Positions 16,361-24,665 of a stretch of DNA of 64,000 nt are shown one piece after another (the stretch's first letter is position 1; every line of letters starts with the position of its first letter). A program made the position numbers and the translations under genes. The stretch is from CALLPQ01 sp039819545 (GTDB lineage: Bacteria > Pseudomonadota > Alphaproteobacteria > Caulobacterales > Parvularculaceae). Below the pieces are notes generated by a model that saw nothing but the letters and a program-made list of their open reading frames with translations, ran no database searches and was not told the DNA's origin. Location of the stretch: NCBI GenBank assembly GCA_039819545.1, contig JBCBRS010000006.1, positions 70,243 through 134,242 of the forward strand, given 5' to 3'.

Positions 16361-18148
16361 CTAATAAACCCGTTTTTTCGGCTCCACATACTCCATTTCG
16401 TCCGTGAGCGTATAATCGTGGACCGGCCGGTAATCGATGGTCACCTTGCCGTTGGAGAACCAGGCGGCGGTGTGCTTCATCCATTCCGCATCGTCGCGAT
16501 CGGGGAAATCTTCGCGCGCGTGGGCGCCGCGGCTTTCGGTGCGGTTGGCCGCAGAGTCCATGGTCACCACGGACTGGGCGATCAGATTGTCAAACTCCAG
16601 CGTTTCCACGAGATCGGTGTTCCAGATCAGACTGCGGTCGCTCACGCCGATATCCTCAAGGCCTTTTTGGACATCGCGGATGCGGCCACGTCCTTCCTCG
16701 AGGCTTTCGCCGGTCCGGAAGACAGCGCAGTCTTCCTGCATGACCCGTTGCATCTGACCACGCAGCGTTGCGGTCGGCGTTCCGCCATCGGCGTAGCGAA
16801 ACCGGTCGAGCCGGGCGAGCGCATCCTGACCAGCATTTTCAGGCAATGCCGGGTTCGGCGCATCAGTGTCCAGCACCTCCCCGCAGCGCAGGCCCGCTGC
16901 GCGCCCAAAGACCACAAGATCAATGAGCGAGTTGGAGCCAAGACGATTTGCCCCGTGCACGGAAACGCACCCAGCCTCACCGATAGCCATGAGGCCCGGT
17001 ACCACCGCATCGATCTCTTCACCTTTTTTCGTAAGGACCTCACCGTGATAATTGGTTGGTATACCGCCCATATTATAATGGACGGTGGGGATCACGGGAA
17101 TCGGATCTTTGGTTACGTCAACACCGGCAAAAACTTTTGCCGATTCTGAGATACCGGGAAGACGTTCGGCCAAAACCGCCGGGTCCAGATGGTTCAGGTT
17201 CAGGTGAATATGATCCTTGTTCGGCCCAACGCCGCGCCCCTCGCGGATTTCAATCGTCATGGAGCGGGAAACAACATCGCGTGAGGCAAGATCCTTCGCC
17301 GAAGGGGCATAGCGTTCCATAAATCGTTCGCCCTCGGAATTGGTGAGATAGCCACCCTCCCCGCGCGCGCCTTCTGTAATCAGAACGCCGGCCCCGTAAA
17401 TGCCCGTGGGATGAAACTGGATAAATTCCATATCCTGAAGCGGCAGACCCGCCCGCAGCACCATGGCGTTGCCATCACCGGTGCAGGTGTGCGCCGACGT
17501 ACAAGAGAAATAGGCACGGCCATAGCCGCCCGTGGCGAGGATCACGGTCTTTGCGGAAAAGCGATGGATTGTGCCGTCGTCAAGTTTCCAGGCCATGAGG
17601 CCCACGCATGCGCCATCATCATCCATGATCAGGTCGAGGGCAAAATACTCAATAAAGAATTTCGCGTTCTGCTTTACCGATTGTCCGTACAAGGTATGGA
17701 GGATTGCGTGTCCGGTGCGGTCCGCAGCGGCACAGGTGCGCTGCACCTGGCCTTCACCGAAATTCCGGGTCATGCCGCCAAAGGCACGCTGATATATTTT
17801 ACCCTCGTCAGTACGCGAGAACGGTACACCCCAATGTTCCAGTTCGTACACGGCTTTTGGTGCATTCTTGCATAGATATTCAATTGCATCCTGATCGCCG
17901 AGCCAATCGGACCCTTTGACGGTGTCATACATATGCCAGCGCCAGTCATCCTCACCCATATTGCCAAGGGCCGCAGAAATACCGCCCTGCGCCGCCACGG
18001 TGTGGGAGCGTGTGGGGAAGACTTTGGTCACGCAAGCCGTTTTCAGCCCAGCTTGCGCCGCGCCAAGTGTTGCCCGCAGGCCAGCACCGCCAGCCCCCAC
18101 GACAACCACGTCATAGGTGTGATCGATAATCTCATAGGCCGTTGTCAT
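16361..18148 (-). CDS. sdhA: succinate dehydrogenase flavoprotein subunit
   Basis: This is the catalytic FAD subunit of complex II, oxidising succinate to fumarate on the cytoplasmic face of the inner membrane. The 595-aa length is normal. The FAD fold VVVVGAGGAGLRA starts near residue 14; the covalent-FAD histidine lies in PTRSHTVAAQGG; the active-site region HPTGIYGAG and RNGMMN-type residues are in place. It is third in an sdhC-sdhD-sdhA operon. sdhB does not follow. Confidence 0.98.
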   Translation of the reverse strand: MTTAYEIIDHTYDVVVVGAGGAGLRATLGAAQAGLKTACVTKVFPTRSHTVAAQGGISAALGNMGEDDWRWHMYDTVKGSDWLGDQDAIEYLCKNAPKAVYELEHWGVPFSRTDEGKIYQRAFGGMTRNFGEGQVQRTCAAADRTGHAILHTLYGQSVKQNAKFFIEYFALDLIMDDDGACVGLMAWKLDDGTIHRFSAKTVILATGGYGRAYFSCTSAHTCTGDGNAMVLRAGLPLQDMEFIQFHPTGIYGAGVLITEGARGEGGYLTNSEGERFMERYAPSAKDLASRDVVSRSMTIEIREGRGVGPNKDHIHLNLNHLDPAVLAERLPGISESAKVFAGVDVTKDPIPVIPTVHYNMGGIPTNYHGEVLTKKGEEIDAVVPGLMAIGEAGCVSVHGANRLGSNSLIDLVVFGRAAGLRCGEVLDTDAPNPALPENAGQDALARLDRFRYADGGTPTATLRGQMQRVMQEDCAVFRTGESLEEGRGRIRDVQKGLEDIGVSDRSLIWNTDLVETLEFDNLIAQSVVTMDSAANRTESRGAHAREDFPDRDDAEWMKHTAAWFSNGKVTIDYRPVHDYTLTDEMEYVEPKKRVY

Positions 18149-18198
18149 ATCGCATTCCTAAACAAACTGTGGCCGGGACCGCCGACCGAATTTTTTCT

Positions 18199-18540
18199 TT
18201 ATCCAAAGACGAGCGTCAGAACACTCACTGCCGCCACCGCGGCGACACCCAGCGCCACAACCCAATTGATCCCCATCAGGACGGATCGCAAGCCGCCATG
18301 GATATAGTCCTCCACAATCTCAGAGAGACCGATGCGCATATGCATGGCCCCGACCACGACAAGGAGTGCCATGGGCAACCCATTCCAGGGCTTTGCCAGC
18401 CACGCCTGCATCTGTGCCTGGTCGCTACCCAACTGGCCAATGAGACTGATCAGAAACCAGATCATCAGCGGCAGGAGGATGACCGCCGTGCCACGTTGGG
18501 CGATGAATTTTGATGTCCCTTTTGATGCCATGGTGATCAC
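18199..18540 (-). CDS. sdhD: succinate dehydrogenase hydrophobic anchor subunit
   Basis: The 113-aa protein has three membrane helices (ILLPLMIWFLISLIG; LPMALLVVVGAMHMRIGL; VVALGVAAVAAVSVL) and the SdhD motif GAMHMRIGLSEIVEDY, whose His is the likely heme ligand. The GTG at 18540 overlaps the sdhC stop as GTGA; an ATG at 18531 is the other possible start. It forms the membrane anchor and quinone site with SdhC. Confidence 0.93.
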   Translation of the reverse strand: MITMASKGTSKFIAQRGTAVILLPLMIWFLISLIGQLGSDQAQMQAWLAKPWNGLPMALLVVVGAMHMRIGLSEIVEDYIHGGLRSVLMGINWVVALGVAAVAAVSVLTLVFG

Positions 18541-18995
18541 ACGCCCCCTTTAGTGAGGCCAATGACCGTCACCAGCAGCGCAAGCACTGTCGCGAAGGCA
18601 TAGGCCAGCCACGCGGTCTTTTTGGCCGTGCCAAGGTCAAACCCGTATCCCACGTCCCAGAACAGGTGGCGGATACCGTTGGCCATATGAAAAAGCAACG
18701 CCCAGCTATACCCGGCAAGCGCAATGATCCCGATGGGCGACGACAAGACGGCGGACACCATGCCATAAAGCGGCGCATGGAACGCCGCCGCCATGAGCCA
18801 GGCTGTCAGCAGAATGGAGCCGGTATAGAGCGCGATACCGGCGCCGCGATGGGTTATCGACGCGGCCATTGTCACCGTGAAGCCCCAGATTTGGAGATGC
18901 GGCGACAAGACGGTTGCGGTTGGCGGCGCCGCGACGGGGCGGGCCGATGTGTGGCGCGATGAACGCGCGACTTGTGTGGGCGTTGCTGTGGACAT
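18537..18995 (-). CDS. sdhC: succinate dehydrogenase cytochrome b556 subunit
   Basis: Residues after ~30 match SdhC: LSPHLQIWGFTVTMAASITHRGAGIAL, with the quinone-site Ser/His region, and HMANGIRHLFWDVGYGFDLG with the heme-ligand His. Three membrane helices. ATG 18995 is preferred; a TTG at 19007 gives only four extra residues. An N-terminal 20-residue polar extension (STATPTQVARSS...) is present. First gene of the operon. Confidence 0.95.
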   Translation of the reverse strand: MSTATPTQVARSSRHTSARPVAAPPTATVLSPHLQIWGFTVTMAASITHRGAGIALYTGSILLTAWLMAAAFHAPLYGMVSAVLSSPIGIIALAGYSWALLFHMANGIRHLFWDVGYGFDLGTAKKTAWLAYAFATVLALLVTVIGLTKGGV

Positions 18996-19011
18996 AAAAT
19001 CTTTCAAATTC

Positions 19012-19066
19012 TTTGTTTATTTGTATGCCTTTCCTGTGCGCGGACAATAAATTTGCCGTGCGGCAA
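19012..19066 (-). promoter_or_regulatory. candidate sdhCDA promoter with TTGCCG palindrome
   Basis: On the minus strand, TTGTCC and TACAAA spaced 16 bases form a weak sigma-70-like promoter before sdhC. Just upstream lies the perfect palindrome TTGCCG-TG-CGGCAA (19053-19066), between the divergent sdhC and YbjN-like genes. The palindrome is seen; its use as an operator is inference. Confidence 0.4.
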
Positions 19067-19226
19067 GTCAACGCGTGGGGGCGCGCTTCCCGACAATAGA
19101 CGAGCGCGGTTTGCAAGGTTTTGTGGCGAGCATGCACTTGCCACAATGGCGTGCTTTCGACACGCTCCGTGCGATCGACGGTGGGCATGATGATGCCAAA
19201 GGCTTTTGCGTAAAGGGATTGAGATC

Positions 19227-19775
19227 ATGATGGGGATGTTTGGATTTAGGGCTCAACGGACAAGGGTAGGACTGATGGTCCTGGCGCTCACCCTTTTCGC
19301 TGCGCGCTTCCCCATCGCATCGGCAGCCGCGCAAACCATTGACGCGGTCACTGCCGAAACGCTTGAAACCATCCTTGAAGAAGCGGGTTTGAGCCCGGAA
19401 ATGAAGACCGACGCCACCACGAATAGCCCCGTCGCCATCGGACAGGTTGGAGAATTCAGCTTTACGGTGCGCACGCTCGATTGTTCAGGTCGCCCCCAAC
19501 GCTGCACAACCTTGATGTTTTTTGCGAATTTCGAGTTGGGCCGCCGAATTACCGGTGGTGATTTTGTGGCCATCAACAATTTCAATGAAAGCCAGGTCTT
19601 TGGCCGCGCCTATGTCTTGCGCTCCTCCGGCGAGAAGGGCGAGGTTGGCGTTGATTATGTCATCGAGCTTGATGGCGGGGTCTCACGCGACCATCTGACC
19701 GGGAATATCGAACGGTGGGGTGATATTGTGAGCGCGTTCATCACCTCCATTACCACATCCCCCGCCGGCGCCTGA
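19227..19775 (+). CDS. exported YbjN-like protein
   Basis: A 182-aa protein starting at one of several close ATGs (19227, 19230, 19236). N-terminal signal peptide (RVGLMVLALTLFAARFPIASAAAQ). The mature domain has the YbjN-type pattern: TLETILEEAGLSPEM, then strands GEFSFTVRTLDCSGRPQRCTTLMFFANF, and a C-terminal helix RDHLTGNIERWGDIVSAFI. Two cysteines close together (DCSGRPQRC) may form a disulfide. YbjN proteins have no settled biochemical role. Divergent from sdhC. Confidence 0.7.
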   Translation: MMGMFGFRAQRTRVGLMVLALTLFAARFPIASAAAQTIDAVTAETLETILEEAGLSPEMKTDATTNSPVAIGQVGEFSFTVRTLDCSGRPQRCTTLMFFANFELGRRITGGDFVAINNFNESQVFGRAYVLRSSGEKGEVGVDYVIELDGGVSRDHLTGNIERWGDIVSAFITSITTSPAGA

Positions 19776-19790
19776 CTGCAGAAGGCATTA

Positions 19791-19813
19791 TCCCCCAAAT
19801 GGGGGAATTTTTA
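19791..19813 (+). terminator. terminator after the YbjN-like gene
   Basis: TCCCCC-AAAT-GGGGGA (19791-19806) followed by ATTTTTAT, 15 bases after the stop. Confidence 0.7.
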
Positions 19814-20018
19814 TCCCCTGAACCGGGTGATAGCCGGTTTACGTCCAATTCCTTACTCATATTTTCGAGGCGCGACGCGTACCGATAAACCTTAAAGGCC
19901 GCGTATTTTCGGGTACTTAACCCCTTCTTGCAGGTTTACTGGGGATCAAAAGACACACCGAATTGCAAAAAGATACTGGCGGTTTTATTTTTCACTTGAA
20001 AAAATACCAACGGTAGGT

Positions 20019-20945
20019 ATGTTTCGCATCGATCCAGGGACGACAGGGAGAGCCGAACCGATGACACAGGCCATTGTGACACCCCCAAACAACGCCATAG
20101 CTGCAAGCGGAAATGCCGGGGCACGGCCTATGCTGCCCGCTTTGAAGCTCCGCCCGCAAAGGACGCCGCGCAAGGCAGCGCGGAGTGTCGCCGCTGATCT
20201 GTTGAGCCCCGGCGACATTCTGAGCGAAACGCCAACAACCAGCGTTGCGGAAGGCTGGGCATGGTTTTCCGAGCGGCTTGCCCGTGCCGGGTTTGAAAGC
20301 TGCGGGTTTTTGCTGTCGAGCAACAGCGCTGAGAGCCCGCTTGGCGATCCACGGAGCCGACTTTTCGGTGATGTGGTTTCCCCGGAATATCTCGATTTTG
20401 TGCTGGAGAACCCGGACAAGCAAGCCCAGGCGCGCCCCTATCGTAAGCTGCGCACCTCGCGCCAACCCATCACCTATCTGAATGACCGGGATATCAAGGA
20501 CGCAACGCCCAGCGAGCGGGCCCTCGCTGCGGAGGTGAATTCAAGCTTTGGTATTAAGGCATGGGCGCTGTTTCCCATCCATGCGCCGGAAAAAGAACAA
20601 ATTGCCAGCATCGGCTGGTGGAACCTGAACAGTCAGGAGGAGGCACGCGCCCTTTGGGCAGCGGAGGAAAGCACCTTTACCCTCGCCACAACCTATTTTT
20701 ATGAAACGATGCGCGCCGCTATTGATGCTGCGACCGAGGGCGAGGCACCGCTTTTATCAAATCGTGAGGTTGAGTGCCTGTTATGGGCAGGCGCGGGCAA
20801 AACCACCGGGGAGATCGCCGGGATTCTCAACGTTGCCGATGGGACGGTGGAAGAATATTTCAAACGCGCGGCCAAGAAACTTGGCGCCAGCACCCGCGCC
20901 CAGGCTTGTGTGCGGGCGATCCTTGCCGGGATTATTCATCCCTGA
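20019..20945 (+). CDS. LuxR-type transcriptional regulator, no LuxI partner seen
   Basis: The C-terminal ~62 residues are a LuxR/GerE helix-turn-helix (LSNREVECLLWAGAGKTTGEIAGILNVADGTVEEYFKRAAKKLG). The central part (about residues 75-235) has the arrangement of an autoinducer-binding domain (WFSERLARAGFESCGFLL, then FGIKAWALFPIHAPEKEQIASIGWWNL), but the usual Trp/Tyr/Asp signature is not clear. The N-terminal ~60 residues are an unusual basic, Pro/Ala-rich extension. A start at 20061 (AGGGAG upstream) is as likely. No acyl-homoserine-lactone synthase is in the window. It converges on mmcB with 7 bases between stops. Confidence 0.85.
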   Translation: MFRIDPGTTGRAEPMTQAIVTPPNNAIAASGNAGARPMLPALKLRPQRTPRKAARSVAADLLSPGDILSETPTTSVAEGWAWFSERLARAGFESCGFLLSSNSAESPLGDPRSRLFGDVVSPEYLDFVLENPDKQAQARPYRKLRTSRQPITYLNDRDIKDATPSERALAAEVNSSFGIKAWALFPIHAPEKEQIASIGWWNLNSQEEARALWAAEESTFTLATTYFYETMRAAIDAATEGEAPLLSNREVECLLWAGAGKTTGEIAGILNVADGTVEEYFKRAAKKLGASTRAQACVRAILAGIIHP

Positions 20946-20952
20946 AGGGGGT

Positions 20953-21465
20953 TCAACCGCCGGCAGCATCGGCGACGACCAGCCGGCGCATCATCGCCTG
21001 GCGGGCGATCCGAATGGTGACGGCCTTGCGCCGCGCCGCGCTCAACTGGTCTTCTTCGGCGGCACGGGTAATCGCTGCCCCATAATCATCCCCCACCATT
21101 AACCCGGCATGACCGGGCAAAATCTCCTGCGGGAACGTCATATCAACGGCAAAGAAAAACCGGTCGCAAAAGCCCAGATAGTCCGTCCATTTATGATCCC
21201 CCAGAAAATCCGCCGGGCAGGATTTGACTTCCACCATGACAATTTCACCCTGGGCGCCCACAGCAACGATGTCTGCGCGCCGACCATTGGCAAGGGTGAA
21301 TTCGGTCAGGGGCGCGAGCCCCGTATCTATCAGATACCGGCAAACGCCCCGCGTGATGGCTTGGGTCACCAACGGACGCCCCGGATGAGGGTTGTCTTGG
21401 CAGCCGGCGTCTTTGCATGGGCCTGTGACCGGATCTGACGCCAGCATCGAAAGTTCGTTCTGCAT
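20953..21465 (-). CDS. mmcB: MmcB family DNA repair protein
   Basis: MmcB is a damage-inducible alphaproteobacterial protein with a predicted PD-(D/E)XK nuclease fold, linked to mitomycin C resistance. The family core is clear: ITRGVCRYLIDTGLAPLTEFTLANGRRADIVAV, then EIVMVEVKSCPADFLGDHKW (the E-x-K nuclease motif) and YLGFCDRFFFAVDMTFP. The 170-aa frame starts at ATG 21465, but this codon lies inside a LexA box; ATG 21447 (MLASDPVTG) is a good alternative. Neither start has a clear ribosome site. Expected to be SOS-induced. Confidence 0.9.
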   Translation of the reverse strand: MQNELSMLASDPVTGPCKDAGCQDNPHPGRPLVTQAITRGVCRYLIDTGLAPLTEFTLANGRRADIVAVGAQGEIVMVEVKSCPADFLGDHKWTDYLGFCDRFFFAVDMTFPQEILPGHAGLMVGDDYGAAITRAAEEDQLSAARRKAVTIRIARQAMMRRLVVADAAGG

Positions 21466-21471
21466 TTGTTC
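21457..21471 (-). promoter_or_regulatory. LexA (SOS) box at mmcB
   Basis: GTTC-TGCATTT-GTTC is an exact match to the alphaproteobacterial LexA site GTTC-N7-GTTC. It overlaps the longer mmcB start and lies 10 bases before the alternative ATG at 21447. Regulation is inferred from the established motif. Confidence 0.8.
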
Positions 21472-21533
21472 AATGCAGCATAAACAACGGGCCGCAGCAA
21501 GCGACGCGAGAGAAAAAACGCTTCAGGGGGGCA

Positions 21534-21649
21534 GGGCTGCGTTTGCTTTTTGTTGAACCAAAAACGCAGCCTGGATTTTTTAGGGTTCGCGCGTTCGAAC
21601 CCAAGTCGATGGATGGGGTCCATCGATGATCAAACTTTTTGTGAACGCG
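21534..21649. repeat. structured dispersed element, copy A
   Basis: About 116 bp that recur at 40519-40634. Three hairpins in series: GGGCTGCGTTT with AAACGCAGCCT; GGGTTCG with CGAACCC; TCGATGGA with TCCATCGA. It ends with CTTTTTGTGAACGCG. The two copies share long blocks such as TGCGTTTGCTTTTTGTTGAA and CCCAAGTCGATGGATGGG. The first stem differs between copies by a compensating pair (G-C here, A-T in copy B). Lies between ferredoxin and mmcB; on the minus strand it would be the ferredoxin 3' region. No protein is convincingly encoded. Confidence 0.85.
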
Positions 21650-21737
21650 CTATAGCCAGAAAGTCGTTCTAATGCCCGCATCTTTCTTCGGGTTTGTCCG
21701 CCACCATTTGGCGGAAAGGGGGGAGAGCCAAATGCCC

Positions 21738-22058
21738 TTAGCCCTGAAACTCCGGCAAGTGGACCGTCAGCCCATCAAGCTCATCGCGTACGGTAATCTG
21801 ACACGATAAACGCGAGGTTTCTTTTTGCTCCGACGCGAAATCGAGCATCGATTCTTCCATGGCTTCGGCTTTGCCGGTTTTCTCAACCCAGGCCGGGTCC
21901 ACATAGACGTGGCAGGTGGCACACGCGCAGGCGCCGCCGCAATCGGCATCAATGCCGGGCACCATATTCTTCACGGCGACTTCCATCACCGATAGCCCCG
22001 CCTCGCCGTCGACCTCATGGCGTTGGCCACTATGGTCCACATAAATGATCTTCGGCAT
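21738..22058 (-). CDS. 2Fe-2S ferredoxin, adrenodoxin type
   Basis: An electron carrier of 106 aa starting MPKIIYVDHSGQRHEVDGE at 22058. Cluster ligands follow the adrenodoxin/Isc spacing: Cys40-x5-Cys46-x2-Cys49-x36-Cys86 in DADCGGACACATCHVYVDP and RLSCQITV; Cys44 is an extra, non-ligand Cys. The longer frame to 22259 overlaps tsaE and is not used. It probably serves a cytochrome P450, hydroxylase or Fe-S assembly reaction; no partner is adjacent. Confidence 0.93.
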   Translation of the reverse strand: MPKIIYVDHSGQRHEVDGEAGLSVMEVAVKNMVPGIDADCGGACACATCHVYVDPAWVEKTGKAEAMEESMLDFASEQKETSRLSCQITVRDELDGLTVHLPEFQG

Positions 22059-22171
22059 GTCACTCTCGCTTTTGCGTCCCGCTCTTGCGGGGTACCACAA
22101 CTCAGGGCGTTGATTTAAGGAACCCAGCGCAGAGTGCAACCCCGCACTGGCGCGCCATAAGGCTTGCTCCC

Positions 22172-22726
22172 ATGCATACGCAAACCCGTGCCTTTCGTAT
22201 CGCAAGCGAAGAGGAGATGGAGGATTTTGGCGCAACGCTCTCCACAACGGTGATCGCACGCGATGTTATCGGCCTGATCGGCCCCCTAGGTGTGGGCAAG
22301 TCAGTTTTCGCCAGATCGCTAATCAGGGCCCTTGTGGGCAGACCGGTCAGTACACAGAGCTCAAAGGCAGCCGCCACCCTATCGGTGCCAAGCCCAACCT
22401 TCACCTTGCTGGAGACCTATGACACAACGCTTGGCCAGCTCTCCCATCTTGACCTTTATCGGCTTCCCACAACAGATGGACAGATCAAGCCAGCCGATGC
22501 CCACCAGCTCGGCCTAGAGGATGCGATGACGCGAGGGCCGGTCCTGATAGAATGGGCAGACCGGGCCCTCGATCTCCTCCCGGCGGAAACGATTCTGATC
22601 GCCATCGCCCCGGATAGCCATGACGCGCCTGCGGATGCGACTGAGCGGCAGATCACGATAGCTGCGCCAAGCGGCTGGTTTGATCGCCCGCAAACAGCCA
22701 CGCTTTTACCCTATGAAGCCCCCTGA
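22172..22726 (+). CDS. tsaE: tRNA threonylcarbamoyladenosine biosynthesis ATPase
   Basis: TsaE is the ATPase that drives the TsaBDE complex making t6A37 in tRNAs. The 184-aa protein from MHTQTRAFRIASEEEME has the P-loop GPLGVGKSVFARSLIRAL near residue 38 and the VPSPTFTLLETY and HLDLYRL motifs, with VLIEWADRALDLLP near the end. The C-terminal tail is slightly longer than usual. ATG 22172 is chosen because the upstream frame is not conserved sequence. First gene of the tsaE-amgK-murU-addB-addA run. Confidence 0.93.
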   Translation: MHTQTRAFRIASEEEMEDFGATLSTTVIARDVIGLIGPLGVGKSVFARSLIRALVGRPVSTQSSKAAATLSVPSPTFTLLETYDTTLGQLSHLDLYRLPTTDGQIKPADAHQLGLEDAMTRGPVLIEWADRALDLLPAETILIAIAPDSHDAPADATERQITIAAPSGWFDRPQTATLLPYEAP

Positions 22727-22752
22727 ATGCAGGTATGCTTGGCGGACGAACA

Positions 22753-23916
22753 ATGCCCGGAATACCCATGACCAATGACGACCGCGCGGGCGACCGCGAT
22801 GCCTTTTTGGCCACAACGCCGTGGGCGGACGCCGCGCGCACCGCCCTGCAACACGATGCCTCCACGCGGCGCTATTGGCGCCTGACCCGCACACCCACCG
22901 ACGGCAACGGCAAAAGCAACGGCCCGCCGGGCTCCGCCCTATTGATGGATGCACCGCCGTCGCTCGAAACGCAAAGCTGTCCGCCCACGGCCAGCCCGGC
23001 CATGCGCGAAGCCATGGGGTATAATGCGTGCGCGCGATTGGCCGGCGGGCGCATGGCCCCGTTTGTGGAGATTGCCCGATGCTTGACCGATGCCGGGCTG
23101 TCTGCGCCGCAAATTCTTGCCCATGACGAGGAAAAAGGCTTTGCCCTGATTGAAGACCTGGGCGATGACCTGTTTGCACGCCTACTGGACCAGGATAGGC
23201 CGCAGGCGGACGAACTGACCCTTTATGAAGCGGCTGTCGATGTGCTGATCAATCTCGCCCGGCGAAGGATCCGTCCCGGTGACGAGGAAAGTTACAAAAG
23301 CGATACGCCGCTCCAGACCTATGACGAGACCGCCATGTTGGCGGAAACGCAGCTTTTAACCGACTGGTATGTGCCCCATTGCACGGCCACATCGCTAGCA
23401 CCGGACGCAACTCAGGCCTTGAGAGAAGCGTGGCGCACATTGATCCAATCCCTGCCGGAACCGGGCACAATGGTTTTGCGCGACTATCATGCGGAAAACC
23501 TGTTGTGGTTAGCAGCACGCGAAGGGCTTGCCCGCACTGGCGTGATCGATTTTCAGGACGGGCTGTGGGGCCATCATGGTTATGATCTTGTATCGCTGTT
23601 GGAGGATGCGCGCCGCGATGTGAACCCGGCAATCGTCCCCATTTTGATCAATCGCTATATGGCCGGCCTTGGCTTCAGTGATACCGAACGCGCAGCTTTT
23701 GCCGGTCACTATGCCATTCTGGGGGCGCAGCGAAACGCCAAGATTCTGGGTATTTTTGCCCGCCTTGCCAACCGCGATGGCAAAACCCGGTATCTGGACC
23801 TCCTGCCCCGGGTTGAAGGCCATTTTCGTCGCAACCTGATCCACCCGCTACTCACACCGATCCGTACCCTGATTGCCCCTTATCTGCCCCACCTCACAAA
23901 AGGGGCAGACGCATGA
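22753..23916 (+). CDS. amgK: N-acetylmuramate/N-acetylglucosamine kinase (aminoglycoside phosphotransferase fold)
   Basis: AmgK phosphorylates the anomeric carbon of MurNAc for cell-wall recycling, bypassing de novo UDP-MurNAc synthesis. About 387 aa. The APH-fold catalytic loop reads VLRDYHAENLLWL and the metal-binding DFG-like loop VIDFQDGLWGHHGYDLVSLLEDARRD. Start is uncertain among ATG 22735, 22753 (GGCGGA upstream) and 22768. murU follows with a 4-base ATGA overlap, the pairing that identifies the function rather than a drug kinase. Confidence 0.9.
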   Translation: MPGIPMTNDDRAGDRDAFLATTPWADAARTALQHDASTRRYWRLTRTPTDGNGKSNGPPGSALLMDAPPSLETQSCPPTASPAMREAMGYNACARLAGGRMAPFVEIARCLTDAGLSAPQILAHDEEKGFALIEDLGDDLFARLLDQDRPQADELTLYEAAVDVLINLARRRIRPGDEESYKSDTPLQTYDETAMLAETQLLTDWYVPHCTATSLAPDATQALREAWRTLIQSLPEPGTMVLRDYHAENLLWLAAREGLARTGVIDFQDGLWGHHGYDLVSLLEDARRDVNPAIVPILINRYMAGLGFSDTERAAFAGHYAILGAQRNAKILGIFARLANRDGKTRYLDLLPRVEGHFRRNLIHPLLTPIRTLIAPYLPHLTKGADA

Positions 23917-24665
23917 CCGCGACTGCCCTGTCACGGGCTATGGTGATGGCCGCAGGTCTGGGAACGCGGATGCAGCCCTTGACCCTGTCCCGGCCAAAAC
24001 CCCTGATCACCGTCAATAAAAAACCGCTGCTTGATTATACCCTTGACGAACTGACCGCTGGCGGTGTCACGACCATCGTCGCCAATGTGCATTATCTTGC
24101 CGATCAACTGGAAGCGCATCTGCGTAATCATCAGCACAGCGATGTTCTTATTTCTGATGAACGCAGCGCGTTACTGGAAACCGGCGGCGGTCTGGTAAAG
24201 GCCCGCCCACTTCTGGGGCCGGGTCCTTTTTTCTGTTCAAATACCGATGCGATTTTCGCCGGTACCCTCCCCGGTACCGCTGCCCAGACGTTACGGGCGG
24301 CATGGCAACCCGGGATGAAAGCCCTATTGCTCCTGGTACCGCTTAACCGGGCCCGCGGATTTGATGGCAATGGAGATTTCCATCTCAGACCCGACGGGCG
24401 GATCACCAAGGCCGGGGACGAGGCAGCAACCTACGCCTTTACAGGCCTGCAAATCCTCGACCCCGGATTGCTTGATGATATGCCAACGGGGGCTTTTTCA
24501 ACGCGGACAATCTGGCAAAAAGCAGCGGCCATGGACGCCATCTTTGGCGCGCTTTATCCCGGCACCTGGCTGCATGTGGGCACGCCGGAGGCGATTACTG
24601 ACGCCGAAGCCATGCTGAATACGCTGAACAGCGAGGCAGCTCCAATTCTGAAGAGTAGGAACTGA
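23913..24665 (+). CDS. murU: N-acetylmuramate-alpha-1-phosphate uridylyltransferase
   Basis: MurU makes UDP-MurNAc from MurNAc-1-phosphate. The 250-aa sugar nucleotidyltransferase has the signature MVMAAGLGTRMQPLTLSRPKPLITVNKKPLLDYTL at the N-terminus and metal-site Asp in FFCSNTDAIF. Its ATG overlaps the amgK stop (ATGA) and its stop overlaps the addB ATG by one base, so translation is coupled along the operon. Confidence 0.93.
   Translation: MTATALSRAMVMAAGLGTRMQPLTLSRPKPLITVNKKPLLDYTLDELTAGGVTTIVANVHYLADQLEAHLRNHQHSDVLISDERSALLETGGGLVKARPLLGPGPFFCSNTDAIFAGTLPGTAAQTLRAAWQPGMKALLLLVPLNRARGFDGNGDFHLRPDGRITKAGDEAATYAFTGLQILDPGLLDDMPTGAFSTRTIWQKAAAMDAIFGALYPGTWLHVGTPEAITDAEAMLNTLNSEAAPILKSRN

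Noticed and set aside
16418..17149. long plus-strand frame opposite sdhA
   Set aside because: Shadow of sdhA codon bias; sdhA is certain.
21588..21607. tRNA T-arm-like GTTCGAACCC in the structured element
   Set aside because: No acceptor or anticodon stem around it; it pairs locally with GGGTTCG.
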